Of a DNA stretch of 64,000 nt, positions 16,890-26,394 are shown piece by piece. Below the pieces are notes generated by a model. It had not been told where the DNA came from. It searched no databases and saw only the letters and a list, made by a program, of their open reading frames with translations. Every line of letters starts with the position of its first letter. Positions within the stretch are counted from its first letter, which is position 1. The DNA is from Novosphingobium sp. UBA6272 (GTDB taxonomy: Bacteria > Pseudomonadota > Alphaproteobacteria > Sphingomonadales > Sphingomonadaceae): assembly GCF_002440635.1 (NCBI RefSeq), contig NZ_DJUW01000030.1, positions 11,601-75,600 of the forward strand. Direction: 5' to 3'. The position numbers were made by a program, and so were the translations under genes.

Positions 16890-17497
16890 GCTCGGCTCGT
16901 CTCCGTTCCTGAAATCCACTCTTTTTGCCCCTGTAATTCGCTCAGCCCCGCAGCCCTCGCGGGCCACCCCCATGTTCCTGTTCCGTTCGAATCGGCGGGC
17001 AAGCGCCCACCCTACTCCAACAGGGAGAACGAAACGAGAAAAAGTTATCCCGGATTCGTCCCCAGCCCGATGCCCGCAAGGCCCGCCAGAGCCAGACTCC
17101 GCCCCCGTTGCGCGAAACCGCGCCAATCTGGGCAAATCTAGGTCTAGTAGGTCCCCCCGCGTGTCGGACCACTATCTATAGTGCCTCATCCTGAATCGCG
17201 CGCAAGAGGGTAAATGGGTGTTAACCCCATGCTGTGGGTAAGTTGGACCTCCGCCATTCATGGCGCGATGCAGCGACGCGCGGGAAATCCGCCACTGGCG
17301 AATCGCGCAAGAGTCAAAATCAAATCCGAAAAAAAATTTGCCCGGGCACAGCCCCCGGTACGGCGTTGACAAGGATAGAATCGGATCCGGAAATCTTGTT
17401 GCGCAAAGCGCCCTCGCTCTGCAATCGCCGCCCGCTTGCGCCCGCCGTTCCAGGCACTACCTAGGAGGGTGAATCGCGACAGGAGGAATTGTCGGCC
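16890..17497. other. Long nrdA upstream region
   Basis: Besides the NrdR-like boxes, no gene is supported over about 600 bp. The GC content drops near 17290-17340 (AAATCCGAAAAAAAATTTGCC). A TTGACA at 17366-17371 could be the -35 of the rightward GlsB/YmgE-like gene, with a weak -10 downstream. The long distance to the nrdA start suggests a sizeable 5' leader. Confidence 0.4.
17169..17184. promoter_or_regulatory. Candidate NrdR box upstream of nrdA
   Basis: CCACTATCTATAGTGC contains the perfect inverted repeat CACTAT-CT-ATAGTG and agrees with most positions of the NrdR consensus acaCwAtATaTwGtgt. A weaker half-conserved site, CTAGGTCTAG, lies at 17138-17147, centre-to-centre distance 34 bp. 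Paired boxes are usual for NrdR. No nrdR gene is in the window. Confidence 0.6.
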
Positions 17498-17758
17498 ATG
17501 TTCAATATCATCGGCGCTCTCATCACCGGGCTGCTGGTCGGCGCGCTGGCCCGCTTCCTCTATCCCGGCGCGGTCGAGATGGGCTGGGGCCTGACCAGCC
17601 TGCTCGGCGTGGGCGGCGCCCTGGTCGCCAGCCTGTTCAGCAGCTGGAGCACCGGCCAGAGCGTGCGCGAAGGCTTCAGCCGCGCCGGCTGCCTCGGCTC
17701 GATCGTCGGGGCGATGCTGCTGATCTGGCTCGGGCGGATGCTGGGCTGGGGGTTTTAG
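17498..17758 (+). CDS. GlsB/YeaQ/YmgE-family membrane protein
   Basis: 86 residues from the ATG at 17498, with AGGAGGA ten bases upstream. Three hydrophobic, glycine-rich helices (ALITGLLVGALARFLYP; LTSLLGVGGALVASLFS; LGSIVGAMLLIWLGRMLG). This family is often called transglycosylase-associated protein and is stress-induced in enterobacteria; the actual activity is unknown. Its stop abuts the stop of the convergent hydrolase gene. Confidence 0.85.
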   Translation: MFNIIGALITGLLVGALARFLYPGAVEMGWGLTSLLGVGGALVASLFSSWSTGQSVREGFSRAGCLGSIVGAMLLIWLGRMLGWGF

Positions 17759-18640
17759 CTACCGCGCATGCTCCGCGATCGCATCGGCGATCGTGTCGAC
17801 CAGTTCGAGCGGCAGGTCGTGGCCCATGCCGGGCACTTCCAGCAGTTTCGCTCCCGGAATATGCGCGGCGGTATCGCGGCCGCCTTCGACCGGGACCAGC
17901 GGATCGTCGACGCCGTGGATCACCAGGCTGGGGACGCGGACCTTTTTGAGTCGCTTGCGGCGGTCGCCGTCGTCCATGATCGCGCTGATCTGGCGGGCTG
18001 CGCCTTCGGGGTAGAAGCTGCGGTTGAAATCGCGGCCGATCCGTTCGCGCAGGCGCTCTTCCGGGGTCGGATAGAGCGGGCTGCCGATCGCACGGGCAAC
18101 GCGGATCCCGATCGGGATCACGTCATCGAGCGCGGCATTGGCCGGGGCCCGGTCAAGCAGCGCCTTGATCGCCTCGGGCTTGGGCCGGGGCAGGCGCGGA
18201 TTGCCGGTGGTTGACATGATCGAGGTCATGGAGAGCAGCTTGTCCGGATGGTTGATCGCCATCAGCTGCGCAATCATCCCGCCCATCGAGGCGCCGACGA
18301 CATGGGCCTTGTCGATCCCTAGCACGTCCAGCAGTGCTGCAGCATCATCGGCCATGTCGCTGAGCCGATAGGGCAGCCGCGCGCGCAGCCCGAACAGCCG
18401 CATCAAGGCGACCCGGCGGAAATTGGGCACTCCGGCATGGCCGAATTTCTCGCTCAGGCCGATGTCGCGGTTGTCATGGCGGATCACGTAGTAGCCGCGA
18501 TGGACCAGCGCCTCGACCAGTTCGATCGGCCAGAGGGTGAGCTGCGCGCCAAGTCCCATCACCAGCAACAGCGGCGGATTGGCCGGATCGCCGTGGGTTT
18601 CGTATTCGATCGTGATGCCGTTGGCCTTGATGCTGGGCAT
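17759..18640 (-). CDS. Alpha/beta-fold hydrolase
   Basis: 293 residues. Oxyanion region LLVMGLGAQLTLWP, nucleophile elbow VGASMGGMIAQ (Ser), catalytic Asp in IHGVDDPLVPVEGG and His in GMGHDLP. The set fits esterase/lipase or epoxide-hydrolase-like enzymes acting in the cytoplasm. The substrate is not evident. It is convergent with the GlsB-family gene with zero intergenic bases. Confidence 0.88.
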   Translation of the reverse strand: MPSIKANGITIEYETHGDPANPPLLLVMGLGAQLTLWPIELVEALVHRGYYVIRHDNRDIGLSEKFGHAGVPNFRRVALMRLFGLRARLPYRLSDMADDAAALLDVLGIDKAHVVGASMGGMIAQLMAINHPDKLLSMTSIMSTTGNPRLPRPKPEAIKALLDRAPANAALDDVIPIGIRVARAIGSPLYPTPEERLRERIGRDFNRSFYPEGAARQISAIMDDGDRRKRLKKVRVPSLVIHGVDDPLVPVEGGRDTAAHIPGAKLLEVPGMGHDLPLELVDTIADAIAEHAR

Positions 18641-18702
18641 GGTCCCTCCCGGTTATGATTTGTAGGGAGGAGTAGCGGCAAAGGCCGGGCAGGCAAGCCC
18701 CG

Positions 18703-19773
18703 TCAGTCGCCCGGCGGCGGTGAAATCGCCTGTTCGCCGCGCTCGTAGATTGCGCTGGCCCGCCCGACCAGCAGCGGATCGACCTTGCCGATCACCTGAT
18801 CGTTGCGCCCCTCATAGTCGAACGATCCCAGCACAAACCGCAGTGCATTCAGCCGGGCGCGCTTCTTGTCGTCGCTCTTGATCACGGTCCAGGGGCACAG
18901 GTCGGTGTCAGTGGCGGCGAACATCGCTTCCTTGGCGGCGGTGTAATCGTCCCACCGCCCGGCGCTGGCCAGATCGACCTGGCTGAGCTTCCATTGCTTG
19001 AGCGGGTGAACCTTGCGTTCGGTAAAGCGGCGCAGCTGTTCCTCGCGGCTGACCGAGAACCAGAACTTGATCAGGTGGATGCCGCTGCGCACCAGGTTGC
19101 GCTCGAACTCGGGCGCCTCGCGCAGGAATTCCTCGTATTCGCCTTGGGTGCAGAAACCCATGACATGCTCGACCCCGGCGCGGTTGTACCACGAGCGGTC
19201 GAACAGCACGATCTCGCCCTTGGTCGGCAGATGCCGGGCATAGCGCTGGAAGTACCATTGGCCGCGTTCGACTTCGCTCGGCTTGTCGAGCGCGACGACC
19301 CGCGCGCCGCGCGGATTGAGGTGTTCCATGAAGCGCTTGATCGTGCCGCCCTTGCCCGCCGCATCGCGCCCTTCGAACAGGATCACCACCCGCGCGCCGC
19401 TTTCCTTGATCCATGACTGGAGCTTGAGCAGTTCGGCCTGGAGCAGGAACTTCTCGCGCTCGTAGTCGGAGCGCAGCATCTTGAACTTGTAGGGATAGCC
19501 GCCTTCGGTGATCCCGGGAGCCAGCTCGTCGCTGGTCTTGCGGACGGGGATCATCGAGCCGGCCATGCTGAGGTGCAGTCGCAGCCGCTCGGCATCGTCG
19601 GGCGCGGCCCCGGCGATCAGCGCTTCCAGCTCCTTATGTGCGCCGCGCGCCGCCATTGCTTCGGCGGCGGCAAGCAGGCCCTGCTCGGCCGCGACGACGC
19701 GCTCACCCGCGATGCTCGCGCCGATCGCGGCAGCCTGGCCTTCGGGCCGTGGTGGTGAAGAATCGTCGCTCAT
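18703..19773 (-). CDS. ppk2: Polyphosphate kinase 2 family protein
   Basis: PPK2 enzymes use polyphosphate to phosphorylate nucleotides. The P-loop is FEGRDAAGKGGTIKRF, the second motif DRSWYNRAGVEHVMGF, and the lid region SREEQLRRFTERKVHPLKQWKLS. Length about 356 residues, with an extra Ala/Glu-rich N-terminus of about 90 residues before MIPVRKTSDE. The start at 19771-19773 (MSDDSSPP) is chosen; an in-frame ATG at 19800 would add nine residues. No PPK1 or exopolyphosphatase gene is nearby. Confidence 0.93.
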   Translation of the reverse strand: MSDDSSPPRPEGQAAAIGASIAGERVVAAEQGLLAAAEAMAARGAHKELEALIAGAAPDDAERLRLHLSMAGSMIPVRKTSDELAPGITEGGYPYKFKMLRSDYEREKFLLQAELLKLQSWIKESGARVVILFEGRDAAGKGGTIKRFMEHLNPRGARVVALDKPSEVERGQWYFQRYARHLPTKGEIVLFDRSWYNRAGVEHVMGFCTQGEYEEFLREAPEFERNLVRSGIHLIKFWFSVSREEQLRRFTERKVHPLKQWKLSQVDLASAGRWDDYTAAKEAMFAATDTDLCPWTVIKSDDKKRARLNALRFVLGSFDYEGRNDQVIGKVDPLLVGRASAIYERGEQAISPPPGD

Positions 19774-19834
19774 GTCCCCTGGACTCTCGCTAGCCGCCAT
19801 AATGTTGCAGTTTCATGGCAACTGCAAAATCATT

Positions 19835-21409
19835 CTAGGGCACCAGCACCGTATCCTGCGCCTCTGGCAGCAGCCCCGGATAGTCGAGCGTGTAGTGCAG
19901 CCCGCGGCTTTCCTTGCGGTGCAGCGCCGAACGGACGATCAGATCGGCGCATTGCAGCAGGTTGCGAAGTTCGATCAGGTCGGTCGAGACGCGGAAATGG
20001 CCGTAATAATCCTCGATCTCGCCGAACATCATCTGGATCCGGTGCGCGGCGCGCTCCAGCCGCTTGGTGGTGCGGACGATCCCGACATAGTTCCACATGA
20101 ACCGGCGGATCTCGGTCCAGTTCTGCTTGATAATCACCTCTTCATCCGAATCGGTCACTCGGCTTTCGTCCCAGGGTCGAACCGGCGGGGGCGCATCGAA
20201 GCTGTCCCATCGCGCGAGGATATCCGCCGCCGCCGCCTCGCCGAAGACGAAGCATTCGAGCAGGCTGTTGGACGCCAGCCGGTTGGCCCCGTGGAGCCCG
20301 CTTTCGGTGCATTCGCCGGCGGCATAGAGCCCGGGCAGGTCGGTGCGGCCATTGAGGTCGATCACGATCCCGCCGCAGGTGTAGTGCTGCGCCGGGACCA
20401 CCGGGATCGGCCCCTTGGTCATGTCGATCCCCAGCCCGATCAGCTTTTCATGGATGTTGGGGAAATGCTCGCGGACGAATTCGGGCGGCTGGTGGCTGAT
20501 GTCGAGGTGGACATAGTCAAGCCCGTCGCGCTTGATCTCGCTGTCATTGGCGCGGGCGACGATATCGCGCGGGGCGAGTTCCGCGCGTTCGTCATAATCG
20601 GGCATGTATCGGTGCCCGGTGCGGGGATTGAGCAGGTGGCCGCCTTCGCCGCGGACCGCCTCGGTAATCAGGAAGTTCTTGACCTCCAGATTGTAGAGGC
20701 AGGTCGGGTGGAACTGCATCATTTCCATGTTGCCGACCCGCGCGCCGGCGCGCCAGGCCATCGCAATCCCGTCACCGGTCGCGCCGCGCGGCGCGGTGCT
20801 GAATTGATAGACCCGGCCCGCCCCGCCGCTCGCCAGGATCGTCGCGCGGGCGGTGTGGGCCTCTACCTTGCCGGTCGCCTCATTGAGGGCATAGACCCCC
20901 CAGACCCGGCCCGATCCGGAATAGCGCTCTTCGTGTTTGCCGGTGATCAGGTCGATGCAGGCCTGGTGCGGCAGCAGGGTGATGTTGGGGTGGGCTTCGG
21001 CCGCCTTGAGCAGTGCCGATTGCACCGCCCAGCCGGTTGCATCGGCTACGTGGACGATCCGGCGGTGGCTGTGCCCGCCCTCGCGGGTCAGGTGGAGCGA
21101 ATTGCCCTCGTGATTGAATGGCACCCCCAGCTCGACCAGCCGCTGGATCGAATGCGGCGCACGTTCGATCACGAATTCGACCGTCTCCAGCCGGTTGAGC
21201 CCCGCGCCCGCGACCATCGTGTCGCGGATGTGGTTCTCGAAGGTATCCCCGGCATCGAGCACGGCGGCAATCCCGCCCTGGGCCCAGGCTGTCGATCCGC
21301 CGGTCAGCTCACCCTTGGCCAGGACCAGGACCTTCACCCGCTCGGCCAGCGCCAGCGCGGCGGTGAGCCCGGCAGCTCCCGAGCCGACGATGATGACGTC
21401 GGTGTTCAT
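19835..21409 (-). CDS. nadB: L-aspartate oxidase
   Basis: First enzyme of de novo NAD synthesis, oxidising aspartate to iminoaspartate with FAD. 524 residues. FAD-binding VIIVGSGAAGLTAALAL, the GGSTAWAQGGIAAV segment, HTCGG-like QHYTCGGIVIDLNG, and GLHGANRLASNSLLECFVFG are diagnostic. It overlaps the end of the ispZ-like gene by 4 bp (ATGA). NadA and NadC are not in the window. Confidence 0.95.
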   Translation of the reverse strand: MNTDVIIVGSGAAGLTAALALAERVKVLVLAKGELTGGSTAWAQGGIAAVLDAGDTFENHIRDTMVAGAGLNRLETVEFVIERAPHSIQRLVELGVPFNHEGNSLHLTREGGHSHRRIVHVADATGWAVQSALLKAAEAHPNITLLPHQACIDLITGKHEERYSGSGRVWGVYALNEATGKVEAHTARATILASGGAGRVYQFSTAPRGATGDGIAMAWRAGARVGNMEMMQFHPTCLYNLEVKNFLITEAVRGEGGHLLNPRTGHRYMPDYDERAELAPRDIVARANDSEIKRDGLDYVHLDISHQPPEFVREHFPNIHEKLIGLGIDMTKGPIPVVPAQHYTCGGIVIDLNGRTDLPGLYAAGECTESGLHGANRLASNSLLECFVFGEAAAADILARWDSFDAPPPVRPWDESRVTDSDEEVIIKQNWTEIRRFMWNYVGIVRTTKRLERAAHRIQMMFGEIEDYYGHFRVSTDLIELRNLLQCADLIVRSALHRKESRGLHYTLDYPGLLPEAQDTVLVP

Positions 21410-22062
21410 GGATTACGCTCCATCGTAGCCTTGATCGCCGGGCGGGCCACGGACCTGCACCAGACGTATTGGATTGCAAACAGACACAGCTTCGAAGCGA
21501 AAACCCAGATTGCCATGTACTGCGCGGTGCGCTCGGCGCTGACCGCGAGCACCAAGGTGAAATTCAGTACGCCCGTGCCCAGCAGTAGGGCCGCCCAGGC
21601 TTTCTCGAACCAGCCCAGCAGGCTGGTCGGCAGGTGCGCGGCGGCAATGGCCGGGATGTAGCGTGCCATCCACCCGCGCTTGAGCATCGAGCTGCCGATG
21701 ATGCCATAGACCAGCGTCGCCTTGACCAGCACGAAGCGGGGATCGTTGGTCAGCAGGGTCAATGTGCCCACTATCAGCACCACGGCAATGCTGGCCCATT
21801 GCAAGGGTGCAATGGGCCGATGGCGCACCTTTGCGAAAACCAGCTGCCCAACCGCCAATGCCATGCCCACCGAAGCAGCAAGGCGGGGATCCCCGGTGAT
21901 CGCAAGAATCGCGTAGAATGCCAGAGTGGAACCAAGATCGACCACAAGCGGCGCTACAGCGCTCAACAGTGTCGAGCGTTCGAGCCGCCGAACCTCGCGC
22001 CGATCCGGCGGCGCGGTTGCCGAGGTCTCAGCGGCAGCCGCGTCGGAGGACCGGGAAGTCAT
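21406..22062 (-). CDS. IspZ/YciB-like inner membrane septation protein
   Basis: 218 residues with an N-terminal cytoplasmic tail of about 35 residues and five to six membrane helices. The pattern VVDLGSTLAFYAILAI, FVLVKATLVYGIIGSSML and LGWFEKAWAALLLGTGVLNF resembles IspZ/YciB proteins, which act in envelope synthesis at the divisome. It overlaps both neighbours (ABC ATPase upstream, nadB downstream) by 4 bp, so the three form one operon. Confidence 0.75.
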   Translation of the reverse strand: MTSRSSDAAAAETSATAPPDRREVRRLERSTLLSAVAPLVVDLGSTLAFYAILAITGDPRLAASVGMALAVGQLVFAKVRHRPIAPLQWASIAVVLIVGTLTLLTNDPRFVLVKATLVYGIIGSSMLKRGWMARYIPAIAAAHLPTSLLGWFEKAWAALLLGTGVLNFTLVLAVSAERTAQYMAIWVFASKLCLFAIQYVWCRSVARPAIKATMERNP

Positions 22063-23000
22063 GCCGCGGCGGAACTCGTCAAACTCACGAACACATCCTC
22101 AAGATCGGCCTCCCGCGTGGTCACGTCGACGATGTTCAGCCCCATGCCCTGGATCAGCGAGAGGACTTCGCCGGCGTTGGACTTGTCCTTGTCATAGGTG
22201 ATTTCCAGCGTGGCCTCGCCGGTTTTCTCGCACTTGTTGAACGCCGGATGGCTGGGGCAATCGCCGACCAGCTTGTCGAGCGTCACCACCACGACCTTCT
22301 CGCGCCCCAGCGCGACCAGCTCGCGGGTGGTCTGGTTGGCGATCAGTTCGCCGTGGTTGATGATCGCGATCCGGTCACACAGTTCCTCGGCTTCTTCGAG
22401 GTAATGGGTGGTCAGCACCACGGTGACCCCGCCATGGTTAAGCTCGCTGACCAGGTCCCACAGCTGGCGCCGCAGTTCAACGTCAACCCCGGCGGTCGGC
22501 TCGTCGAGCACGATTACCGGCGGGGTGTGGACCAGGGCCTTGGCGATCAGCAGGCGGCGCTTCATCCCCCCCGAAAGGGTTCGGGCATAGGCATTGTGCT
22601 TGTCCGAAAGGTGAACCTGGCCGAGCAGCTCCAGCGATTTGCGCGCAGCCTTGGGCACCCCGTAGAGCCCGGCCTGGATTTCCAGCACCTCAAACGGGGT
22701 GAAGAACGGGTCGAACACGATTTCCTGGGGGACGATCCCGATCGAACGCCTGGCATTGCGGTTGTCGGCATCGATGTCGAAGCCCCAGATTTCTGCGGAT
22801 CCGCTGGTTTTCATCACCAGCCCTGCAAGGATGTTGATCAGGGTCGATTTGCCCGCGCCATTGGGGCCGAGCAGGCCGAAGATCTGCCCCTGCGGCACGT
22901 CAAAGCTGACGCCCTTCAGCGCGTGCTTGGCCGGGGCGGAACCGGATGGGGCATAGACCTTGGAAAGGTCGCGGATGCGGATGGCGGCGGGGTTGTTCAT
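22059..23000 (-). CDS. ABC transporter ATP-binding protein
   Basis: 313 residues. Walker A GLLGPNGAGKSTL, Q-loop GIVPQEIVFD, signature LSGGMKRRLLIAKAL, Walker B VIVLDEPTAGVD, and H-loop TTHYLEEAEEL. It is of the drug/lipid exporter (DrrA/YadG) type with a C-terminal regulatory domain of about 80 residues. The start at 22998-23000 (MNNPAAIR) is chosen because the upstream residues are not family-like. No permease gene adjoins, so its partner must be encoded elsewhere. Confidence 0.93.
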   Translation of the reverse strand: MNNPAAIRIRDLSKVYAPSGSAPAKHALKGVSFDVPQGQIFGLLGPNGAGKSTLINILAGLVMKTSGSAEIWGFDIDADNRNARRSIGIVPQEIVFDPFFTPFEVLEIQAGLYGVPKAARKSLELLGQVHLSDKHNAYARTLSGGMKRRLLIAKALVHTPPVIVLDEPTAGVDVELRRQLWDLVSELNHGGVTVVLTTHYLEEAEELCDRIAIINHGELIANQTTRELVALGREKVVVVTLDKLVGDCPSHPAFNKCEKTGEATLEITYDKDKSNAGEVLSLIQGMGLNIVDVTTREADLEDVFVSLTSSAAA

Positions 23001-23130
23001 GAAGAATCGCTTAGCTGTTCGGGGAAGGGTGCGTAAAGTCCGGAAACGGGGCAACTTCTTCAATTCCTAACGCGTCAGTAACCATGATCCTGCAGGCTAC
23101 TTTTATAGTCTGGCAGGTATCGCTGTCGGA

Positions 23131-23715
23131 ATGAAATTGGGGGTCCAGAACCAGCACGGCCTGTTGCCGCTGCCTTGGCGCATGATTTGCGCGGCCCTGG
23201 TCCTTGCCTTTGTCGCCCTTGCACCCACGCCGGCGGCTGCCCAGGCCGTGGTGTCGAGCGGCCGCGCCGAAGCGGTGGTGGTAGGCGCGCTCAGCTTCTT
23301 CAAAGTCGATGATATTGTGTTCGGCAGTATCATCCCTGGCCCAACTGCTGGGACGGTTGTCCTGGCTCCAACAGGGGCACGCACGAAAACCGGCGGGGTC
23401 AAGCTCGCGACCGGTGCGACCCCTCAACCGGCAAGCTTCGCGGGGCGCGGGGCAAACAATCAGCGTGTCGCGATCTCGGTTACCAGCAATTCGGTCACGC
23501 TCAACAGGGTCGGCGGCGGCGGCACGATGACGATGGACACCTTCATAATCGGCAGTTCGCCAACCGCGCAGCTGACGACAGCGCCGCTGGCGTTTCGGAT
23601 CAACTCCGCAACCGGGATTTTTCAGTTTCCGGTCGGCGCGACCTTGCGGGTCAAGGCCAATCAGGCGCCAGGCAAATATACCGGCACATTTGCGATCACG
23701 CTCCAGTACCAGTAG
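23131..23715 (+). CDS. DUF4402 secreted protein
   Basis: 194 residues with a signal peptide (helix MICAALVLAFVALAPTPAAAQA, cleavage near residue 38). The mature part follows the DUF4402 pattern: LSFFKVDDIVFGSIIPGPTAGTVVL, then ATGATPQPASFAGRG, and a C-terminal GKYTGTFAITLQYQ strand. The fold is pilin/spore-coat-like and the protein is likely exported. It stands alone. Confidence 0.8.
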   Translation: MKLGVQNQHGLLPLPWRMICAALVLAFVALAPTPAAAQAVVSSGRAEAVVVGALSFFKVDDIVFGSIIPGPTAGTVVLAPTGARTKTGGVKLATGATPQPASFAGRGANNQRVAISVTSNSVTLNRVGGGGTMTMDTFIIGSSPTAQLTTAPLAFRINSATGIFQFPVGATLRVKANQAPGKYTGTFAITLQYQ

Positions 23716-23753
23716 GCTGGAATTTGCCGCTTCGTCCTGCTAGGGGTGCAGCC

Positions 23754-23981
23754 ATGAGCACGCAGCCCGAAATCGCCCTCGTCACCAGCACCCGCGTTTC
23801 CTGCGACGGCGCCACCGGCATCGCCGCCGCGCTCGGCCATCCGCGCGTTTATCTTGAGATCGACGAGCACGGCTATGTCGATTGCGGCTATTGCGACAAG
23901 CGCTTCGTGCTGAAGGGTGGCCCGGCCGATGGGGCCGACCAGAGCAAGCTGCCCGACATCGCCTCTGGCGCGAGCCGCTAA
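23754..23981 (+). CDS. CHCC-type zinc-finger domain protein
   Basis: 75 residues. The C-terminal motif HPRVYLEIDEHGYVDCGYCDKRFVLKGG has one His and two Cys with the spacing of the zf-CHCC family (NDUFS6-like), plus an N-terminal Cys (RVSCDG). The ATG at 23754 is preferred over an upstream start. Such small proteins are widespread in alphaproteobacteria. It overlaps the convergent acetyltransferase by 4 bp. Confidence 0.85.
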   Translation: MSTQPEIALVTSTRVSCDGATGIAAALGHPRVYLEIDEHGYVDCGYCDKRFVLKGGPADGADQSKLPDIASGASR

Positions 23982-24421
23982 AGCTGCATCACATGGCTGG
24001 CATCGGTCGCGTCACTTCGAGCAAAACCGAGCGCTTCATAGAACGCCGCCCCGCGATCGGTGGTGGTGCGGAGCCGCAGCAATGTGAAGTGACCACGGGC
24101 CGCTGACAGTATCTCCACCATCAGCGCGGTGCCGGCCCCGCCTCGACGCGCATCCGGGGCAACATAGACATGCCGGACTCGGCCAATGCCTTCCTTATCG
24201 CAGTAGGGATCGCGGTTGAGCCCTCCTGCGGCGACCAGTTGGCCGTGCTTCCGCACAATGAAATATTGTTCTCCGGGCCGGTCAAAGCGGTTGCTCCCGC
24301 TCTCCCAGTGTTCGATCAGCCGGTCCATGAAGGCATATCCTTCAACGTGGGCGATCGCCACGAGCGCGCGCAGATCTTCATCGATGCGATCGATGGCTGA
24401 AACTTGAAAATTCTGCGTCAT
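23978..24421 (-). CDS. GNAT-family N-acetyltransferase
   Basis: 147 residues. The acetyl-CoA-binding motif A is VRHVYVAPDARRGGAGTALM, followed by LRLRTTTDRGAAFYEALGF (motif B). The substrate is unknown. The gene is convergent with the zinc-finger gene. Confidence 0.88.
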   Translation of the reverse strand: MTQNFQVSAIDRIDEDLRALVAIAHVEGYAFMDRLIEHWESGSNRFDRPGEQYFIVRKHGQLVAAGGLNRDPYCDKEGIGRVRHVYVAPDARRGGAGTALMVEILSAARGHFTLLRLRTTTDRGAAFYEALGFARSDATDASHVMQL

Positions 24422-24476
24422 GGCAACCGATAGTTTGCCGCTGGCGCTCTGAAAGCAAGTACCTATATCAAGACCT

Positions 24477-25895
24477 ATGACCCAAACCGATCCCCGTTCG
24501 CTGCTGTACCGCCAGCTTGATCCCGCCCGGGCCCAGGCGCTGACCGCCGAGGCGCTGGCGCGCTGCGACGATGGCGAGCTCTACATGCAGTTCATCGCCT
24601 CCGAGACCTTTGCCTTTGACGATGGGCGGCTGAAAACCGCCGACTATTCGCGCGATGCCGGGTTCGGGCTGCGCGGGGTTTCGGGCGAAATGACCGGGTT
24701 CGCGCACGCCAACGAGATCAGCGAGGAATCGATCCGCCGCGCCGGGGAAACGCTGGCTCTGCTCGATCCGGCCAAGGGCCAGCCAGGTGCGCCGCCGCGC
24801 CAGAACAACCGCCACCTTTATACCGACCAGTCGCCGCTCGATGCATTGCCCTTTGCCGAGAAGATCAAGCTGCTCGAAACGATCGATGCTGCCGCCCGCG
24901 CCCGCGATCCGCGGGTCGTCCAAGTCACCGCATCCCTGGCCGGTTCGTGGTCGGTGGTGGAGATCGTCCGCGCTGACGGTTTCGTCGCGCACGATGTGCG
25001 GCCGCTGGTCCGGCTCAATGTCTCGGTGGTGGTCGAGCAGAACGGACGGCGCGAGACCGGCAGTTTCGGGATTGGCGGGCGGCGGCTTTATGATGACCTG
25101 TTCCAGCCCGAAACCTGGAACCGGGCGATCGACACCGCGCTGGCCCAGGCGCTGGTCAATCTGGAAAGCGTGGCTGCCCCGGCGGGTGAGTTCACCGTCC
25201 TGCTTGGCCCCGGCTGGCCGGGCGTGCTGCTGCACGAAGCGGTCGGCCACGGGCTCGAAGGCGATTTCAACCGCAAGGGCACTTCGGCCTTCTCGGGCCG
25301 GATCGGCGAACGTGTCGGCGCGCCGGGGGTGACGGTGGTTGACGATGGCGCGATCCTCGGGCGGCGCGGCTCGCTCTCGATCGATGATGAAGGCACCCCG
25401 ACCGGCGAAACCGTGCTGATCGAGGACGGGATCCTCAAAGGCTATATGCAGGACCGGCTCAACGCCCGGCTGATGGGAGTGGAACCCACCGGCAACGGCC
25501 GGCGCGAAAGCTATGCCCACGCGCCGATGCCGCGGATGACCAATACCTTCATGAAAGGCGGGAATGACGATCCGGCCGAGCTGCTGTCGCGGATCAAGAA
25601 CGGGATCTTCGCCAAGAGCTTTGGCGGCGGGCAGGTCGATATCGTCTCGGGCAAGTTCGTGTTCAGCTGCACCGAGGCCTACAAGGTCGAGAACGGCAAG
25701 CTGGGCGCACCGATCAAGGGCGCGACGCTGATCGGCGATGGCCCGACCGTGCTGACCCGGGTCATGGGTATCGGCAACGACATGGCGCTGGACGAAGGGG
25801 TCGGGATCTGCGGCAAGGGCGGACAGTCGGTGCCGGCCGGGGTCGGCCAGCCGACCCTGCTGGTCGAAGGGCTGACCGTGGGCGGAACCGGGTGA
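24477..25895 (+). CDS. tldD: Metalloprotease TldD
   Basis: 472 residues, normal for TldD, which with TldE (PmbA) degrades unfolded peptides and matures some ribosomal peptides. The zinc motif HEAVGHGLEGDFNRKGTS holds HExxxH, and the later metal-site Cys lies in KFVFSCTEAY. The N-terminal domain starts with MTQTDPRSLLYRQLD and ends near LDPAKGQ. The partner gene is not adjacent. Confidence 0.96.
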   Translation: MTQTDPRSLLYRQLDPARAQALTAEALARCDDGELYMQFIASETFAFDDGRLKTADYSRDAGFGLRGVSGEMTGFAHANEISEESIRRAGETLALLDPAKGQPGAPPRQNNRHLYTDQSPLDALPFAEKIKLLETIDAAARARDPRVVQVTASLAGSWSVVEIVRADGFVAHDVRPLVRLNVSVVVEQNGRRETGSFGIGGRRLYDDLFQPETWNRAIDTALAQALVNLESVAAPAGEFTVLLGPGWPGVLLHEAVGHGLEGDFNRKGTSAFSGRIGERVGAPGVTVVDDGAILGRRGSLSIDDEGTPTGETVLIEDGILKGYMQDRLNARLMGVEPTGNGRRESYAHAPMPRMTNTFMKGGNDDPAELLSRIKNGIFAKSFGGGQVDIVSGKFVFSCTEAYKVENGKLGAPIKGATLIGDGPTVLTRVMGIGNDMALDEGVGICGKGGQSVPAGVGQPTLLVEGLTVGGTG

Positions 25896-25953
25896 ATTTT
25901 CAGCCTTGGTTCAGGTACCCCGCCTAGACTATCGAGAAGGGCAAAGAAGGATC

Positions 25954-26370
25954 ATGACCATGCGCAAGATCGCCATCGCATTCGCCGCCACCGCAGCCCT
26001 GCTGGGCACTGCCACGCTGGATGCCAAACCCAGGCTTACCCCGCAGCAGCGGCTCGACAAGCTGATCGAAGGCCGCGTCGCCGGAGAACCCGTCAGCTGC
26101 ATCCCGAATTTCGAGACCCGCAACATGCAGGTGCTCGACAAGACCGCCATCGTCTATGGCTGGGGCAACACGATCTGGGTCAACGTGCCCAAGAACGCCA
26201 AAGACCTGGATGACGACGAAATCATGGTGACCCGCACCAGCAACAGCCAGCTGTGCGATCTGGATATCGTCCACACGCTGGATCGCGGCAGCCAGATTCC
26301 GAGCGGCTTCATCAGCCTCGGCAAGTTCGTGCCTTACAAACGCGCCGCAAAGGTCGCCGCGGCGAACTGA
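25954..26370 (+). CDS. Secreted protein, unknown
   Basis: 138 residues with signal peptide MTMRKIAIAFAATAALLGTATLDA. The mature part contains one cysteine pair (VSCIPNF and QLCDLDIV), about 60 residues apart. The sequence GEPVSCIPNFETRNMQVLDKT recurs in uncharacterised sphingomonad proteins. AAGGA precedes the ATG at 25954; the ATG at 25960 is also possible. A terminator follows. Confidence 0.75.
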   Translation: MTMRKIAIAFAATAALLGTATLDAKPRLTPQQRLDKLIEGRVAGEPVSCIPNFETRNMQVLDKTAIVYGWGNTIWVNVPKNAKDLDDDEIMVTRTSNSQLCDLDIVHTLDRGSQIPSGFISLGKFVPYKRAAKVAAAN

Positions 26371-26394
26371 GCGCAGTCAAAGCTTACAGCGAGG

